A stretch of 6,407 nucleotides of DNA, from positions 1 through 6,407 of the forward strand of contig CAMNHG010000077.1 of NCBI GenBank assembly GCA_946539105.1. Reading direction: 5' to 3'. This document shows, in pieces, positions 3,643 through 6,407 of the stretch (position 1 is the first letter of the stretch; each line of letters starts with the position of its first letter). The notes below the pieces were generated by a model. It did no database searches. It was not told the DNA's origin and was given only the letters and a program-made list of their open reading frames with translations. The DNA comes from an uncultured Clostridia bacterium (GTDB lineage: Bacteria; Bacillota; Clostridia; Oscillospirales; Acutalibacteraceae). The position numbers and the translations under genes were made by a program.

Positions 3643-6372
3643 TTACTTGGTTGCTTCGCTTTGATTTGCAGCGCGCGATTCCTGAATGCGCTTGATTTCG
3701 CTTTCCATAATATCATTAAAGCTCTTTTCGTCAAGCTCGAGCGTCTCTTCGGCGACGGCGGATTTATCGGCAAAGGCGTCAAAAACCGCCTGCTTTTCGG
3801 CAAGCATTTCCATAATTTTTTCGTCAACCGTGTCCTCGCACAAAAGGCGGTACACAAGCACGTTTCTCGCCTGACCCATTCTGTACGCGCGCGAGATTGC
3901 CTGGTTTTCAATCGAGGGCTTAAACTGCGGCTCACAGAGGATTATCACGCTTGCGGACTGAATGTTAAGCCCCGTGCCGCCCGACTGAATCTGCGCGGCA
4001 AGCACCGCGCCCGGCTGCGCCTTATCGAACTCGTCAACCAGCTCCTGGCGACGCTGCGGAGGCACTGAGCCGTTTATCGGACCGACGCATCTGCTGCCCA
4101 GCATACCGCAAACCTTTTCGATTGTGTCGAGGAAGAACGAGAAAACTATAACCTTTCTTCCCTCCTCCTCTGCCTCAGCCAAAAGCTCCTTCATACGGTT
4201 TGCCTTGCTCGACAGAGATACATCGTCAACATTCCAGCTGACACGCCTTGCTCCGGCAAAGTTTTTGGAGAGCACAGCTTCCTCGTAACGCTGAACCTCC
4301 TCGCCCGAGAGTGCGCACCATTCCTCGGTTTCGGTCTTGTCGGGAAGCTCGGTCAGTACGTCCTCGCGCTTTCTGCGGTAATACACGGGTGCTACCGCCT
4401 CGCGGAACTGAGGTGCCGACGACATAAAAGCCATTCGCTTTATCTGAGCGGCGACGCCGGGGTTGAGCACCTCAATCAGCGAAATCATCTCGTCCACCCT
4501 GTTTTCGATTGCCGTGCCGGTCATAAACAGGATTTTCTCCGCCCTTTCACAGAGCCTTCTGACGTTGACTGTACGCTGCGCGTCGCGGTTTTTAATATAA
4601 TGCGCCTCATCGACGACTATATAATCGAACTTAAAATCATCTTCAAGCGCGACCGCGCCTGTGGTTTCGTATGTTGTTACCGCGACACCGCCGTCATGAA
4701 TCCATTTTGAAACCGAAGCCGCGCGCGAACTGCCGTGAACCATAATCACGCTTAAATCGCTGTGCTTGCCAATCTCTCTGCACCAGTTCGAGAGCACGCT
4801 GGCAGGGCAGACTACGACAAAATGCGTCGCGCCTTCGTTTCGCAGCGACACCATTGCGGCGATAGCCTGGACGGTTTTTCCCAAGCCCATCTCGTCGCCG
4901 AGCAAAACACGCTGCTGATGGATAGCGTACTTAACTCCCCACTCCTGATAGCGTCTGAGCTCACAGCGCAAGCCTTCCAAATTGAGCGGCTGCTGCTGAA
5001 TTTCATGTGCCAAGTCCTCGGGCAAGCCGTAAACGCTGCCCGCACTTCCTACGCGTTCGGGGCAGACGTCCTCGAGCACGTTCCAAAAACGCACGGTGTC
5101 GCTTTCAAAGTGATTCCACGCCTCGTTCGGAGAAACCCGAACATTGTCCCGGACATTGTTAGACAGCTGCTTTAGATTTGCGGCATAGTCGCTTTTTTGC
5201 AGACGGATTAAGTACTGATACGCCTGCGCGGCCTCTGCCTTTTGGTCAGGCGTGTAAAACAGCCAGCGAACTCCGTTGCCTGTGTTTAAGAGTGCGTTTT
5301 CCGCCGCGTCGGTTTTCTCCTTAAATGCCTCGCGGATTTTATAGTAATCGCTCAGGCTGTCTTTGCGCTGAATGTATGCGGAAATTTCCTGTACCAGCGC
5401 GGTAGAATCGTTGTTTTTATCGTCCGCGCTGAGCTTTATTTTTACGGAACTTGCCGACTCGTAGAGATACTCGTTCAGCTTGGTTTTAATCTCACGAGCA
5501 CCCTCGGCACTGATACCCTTGACCGCCTCGAGCCGCGCGGGGGTTGCGGCGTAAATATCCGCCAGGGTTTCATATCCGCTGTCGCGCAGGGTTTTTACGC
5601 GGATTCCGCCCTTGCCGCGGTTAAGCTCCTCAACAGGCACACCCTGTAATATAGTCATAATATCGTGCGCGGCTACACGGTTCGCGGCGTTCCTGATGTT
5701 TTCCCGGCTCTGTTCAAGAACCTGCTCGGCGTTGATGAACGGCTGAAGCAGGCTTCGATGGCCTTCTACGGCAACCGATAGCTCATGAACTAAATTGCCC
5801 TGCAAAAGCTCGGGTGCCATTTGAGCAAACGCCTCGCCAAACACAGCCCGATTGTTTTGGAACTCCTGCCGGGCTGCATTTGCGGTTTGGCTTTTAATTT
5901 GCCTTGCCTGTTCGTACATTGCGGATATGTTTTGCGCGTCCGCGCTTTTGAGAAGCTCATCCGCCGCGCGGTAAGCCTTATCCGCTTCCTCTTTTTTCTT
6001 TGAGGATGAAAATATCCGGCGAAGTCCGCCGCCTGCCGCCGTCAGGCTCTGCCGCATGGAATTTATGCTTTCGTCGTTTTTCCGCGCTGCATCGTTCGCC
6101 TGCCTCGCAAGGGGGCTGAGCTTAATCCACATACTGATATCGTTGATTATCCGCTCGGCTCCGCGCAGTGATTCCGGCGCGTCGGTGCCGCGTTGTATCT
6201 CGTCGCGAACAAAATTGTCAAACGCGCGGTAGCCAATCATCTGCCGCGTCTGTGTTTGAGCGTCCTGCCGGTACTGCTCGGGAATATTAACAAGCTCCCT
6301 TTGCATATTCTGCAACGCGTTGAGCTGATTTATCATCTGCTTAACGTCATTTGAAGTAAAATCTCTCGCCAT
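3643..6372 (-). CDS. SNF2-family helicase-like ATPase with helical N-terminus
   Basis: A 909-residue double-stranded-DNA translocase of the Swi2/Snf2 group. Start at 6372 has AGGAGG 6 bases upstream. The C-terminal half holds all ATPase motifs: GDEMGLGKT (492-500, Walker A), VVVCPASVLSNW (519-530, Ia), VVDEAH (586-591, II), FMTGT (616-620, III), VIVFSFF (741-747, IV), QSGGTGLN (796-803, V) and QAISRAYRMGQ (824-834, VI). Residues 1-460 are mostly charged helices, possibly coiled coil, with a helix-hairpin-helix LEAVKGISAEGAREI (281-295) that would bind DNA. Residues 116-143 and 367-394 look like an internal duplication. Bacterial SNF2 proteins remodel protein-DNA complexes, as RapA does with RNA polymerase, or work in defence systems such as DISARM. 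No methylase, nuclease or other defence partner is visible here, so the specific role is unknown. The gene is monocistronic within the window. Confidence 0.92.
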   Translation of the reverse strand: MARDFTSNDVKQMINQLNALQNMQRELVNIPEQYRQDAQTQTRQMIGYRAFDNFVRDEIQRGTDAPESLRGAERIINDISMWIKLSPLARQANDAARKNDESINSMRQSLTAAGGGLRRIFSSSKKKEEADKAYRAADELLKSADAQNISAMYEQARQIKSQTANAARQEFQNNRAVFGEAFAQMAPELLQGNLVHELSVAVEGHRSLLQPFINAEQVLEQSRENIRNAANRVAAHDIMTILQGVPVEELNRGKGGIRVKTLRDSGYETLADIYAATPARLEAVKGISAEGAREIKTKLNEYLYESASSVKIKLSADDKNNDSTALVQEISAYIQRKDSLSDYYKIREAFKEKTDAAENALLNTGNGVRWLFYTPDQKAEAAQAYQYLIRLQKSDYAANLKQLSNNVRDNVRVSPNEAWNHFESDTVRFWNVLEDVCPERVGSAGSVYGLPEDLAHEIQQQPLNLEGLRCELRRYQEWGVKYAIHQQRVLLGDEMGLGKTVQAIAAMVSLRNEGATHFVVVCPASVLSNWCREIGKHSDLSVIMVHGSSRAASVSKWIHDGGVAVTTYETTGAVALEDDFKFDYIVVDEAHYIKNRDAQRTVNVRRLCERAEKILFMTGTAIENRVDEMISLIEVLNPGVAAQIKRMAFMSSAPQFREAVAPVYYRRKREDVLTELPDKTETEEWCALSGEEVQRYEEAVLSKNFAGARRVSWNVDDVSLSSKANRMKELLAEAEEEGRKVIVFSFFLDTIEKVCGMLGSRCVGPINGSVPPQRRQELVDEFDKAQPGAVLAAQIQSGGTGLNIQSASVIILCEPQFKPSIENQAISRAYRMGQARNVLVYRLLCEDTVDEKIMEMLAEKQAVFDAFADKSAVAEETLELDEKSFNDIMESEIKRIQESRAANQSEATK

Positions 6373-6378
6373 AATACC

Positions 6379-6404
6379 CCTCCTGATTTTATACTAATAC
6401 TATA
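6379..6404 (-). promoter_or_regulatory. Ribosome site and possible -10 of the SNF2 gene
   Basis: On the minus strand AGGAGG (6384-6379) lies 6 bases before the ATG, a near-ideal site that fixes the start. TATAGT (6404-6399) matches the -10 consensus at five of six positions and would give a short leader of about 20 bases; its -35 box would be outside the window. TATAAA at 6393-6388 is too close to the ribosome site to be preferred. Confidence 0.5.
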
Positions 6405-6407
6405 CCG

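Noticed and set aside
3616..5175. Plus-strand open frames inside the SNF2 gene (for example 3616-4068 and 4762-5175)
   Set aside because: They are shadows of a well-supported minus-strand gene with all SNF2 motifs, and the first starts inside the terminator.
3643..6372. SNF2 gene as part of a defence system
   Set aside because: No methylase, nuclease, phospholipase-D or other defence partner is adjacent; the gene ends at a terminator facing a membrane protein, so only the upstream side, beyond the window, could hold partners.

Overview
The window looks like a piece of a Bacillota (Clostridia, perhaps Ruminococcaceae/Oscillospiraceae-like) genome. This is an inference from the strong AGGAGG-type ribosome binding sites, consensus SigA-type promoters, the Tn916-like integrase and the gene types. 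No 16S or other taxonomic marker is present, so the genus cannot be given.

Left part, about 1-2488, AT-rich: the right-hand portion of a small integrated element. It starts inside a replication initiator (rep) that joins an HUH endonuclease domain to a superfamily 3 helicase, the architecture of CRESS-DNA virus Reps and of related bacterial plasmids. A 52-codon frame follows in overlap, then an excisionase-like helix-turn-helix (winged) reading frame that appears to be broken by a frameshift. A near-consensus promoter with a perfect 12-bp inverted repeat lies across it, and a tyrosine integrase completes the element. Just after the integrase are a 12-bp tandem repeat (possible integrase arm sites) and a 14-15 bp sequence identical to what the 3' end of a bacterial tRNA-Leu, including CCA, would look like, followed directly by a strong terminator. 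I read this as attR: the element sits in the 3' end of a tRNA-Leu gene, and the intact tRNA and attL should lie to the left of the window. Replication (Rep), integration (Int) and excision (Xis) would make a minimal integrative plasmid; nothing recognisable as cargo or capsid is visible here.

Middle part, about 2489-2934: chromosomal intergenic DNA with no convincing gene. It holds the tRNA terminator, further fragments resembling the tRNA-Leu 3' end in both orientations, several short direct repeats and nested hairpins. These look like scars of earlier insertions or an intergenic repeat family.

Right part, about 2876-6407, visibly richer in G+C: a promoter and a 216-residue seven-helix membrane protein of unknown function on the plus strand. 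It faces a 909-residue SNF2-family ATPase on the minus strand, and the two converge on one shared bidirectional terminator at about 3601-3640. The SNF2 protein has a long helical N-terminal half with a helix-hairpin-helix motif and an apparent internal duplication.
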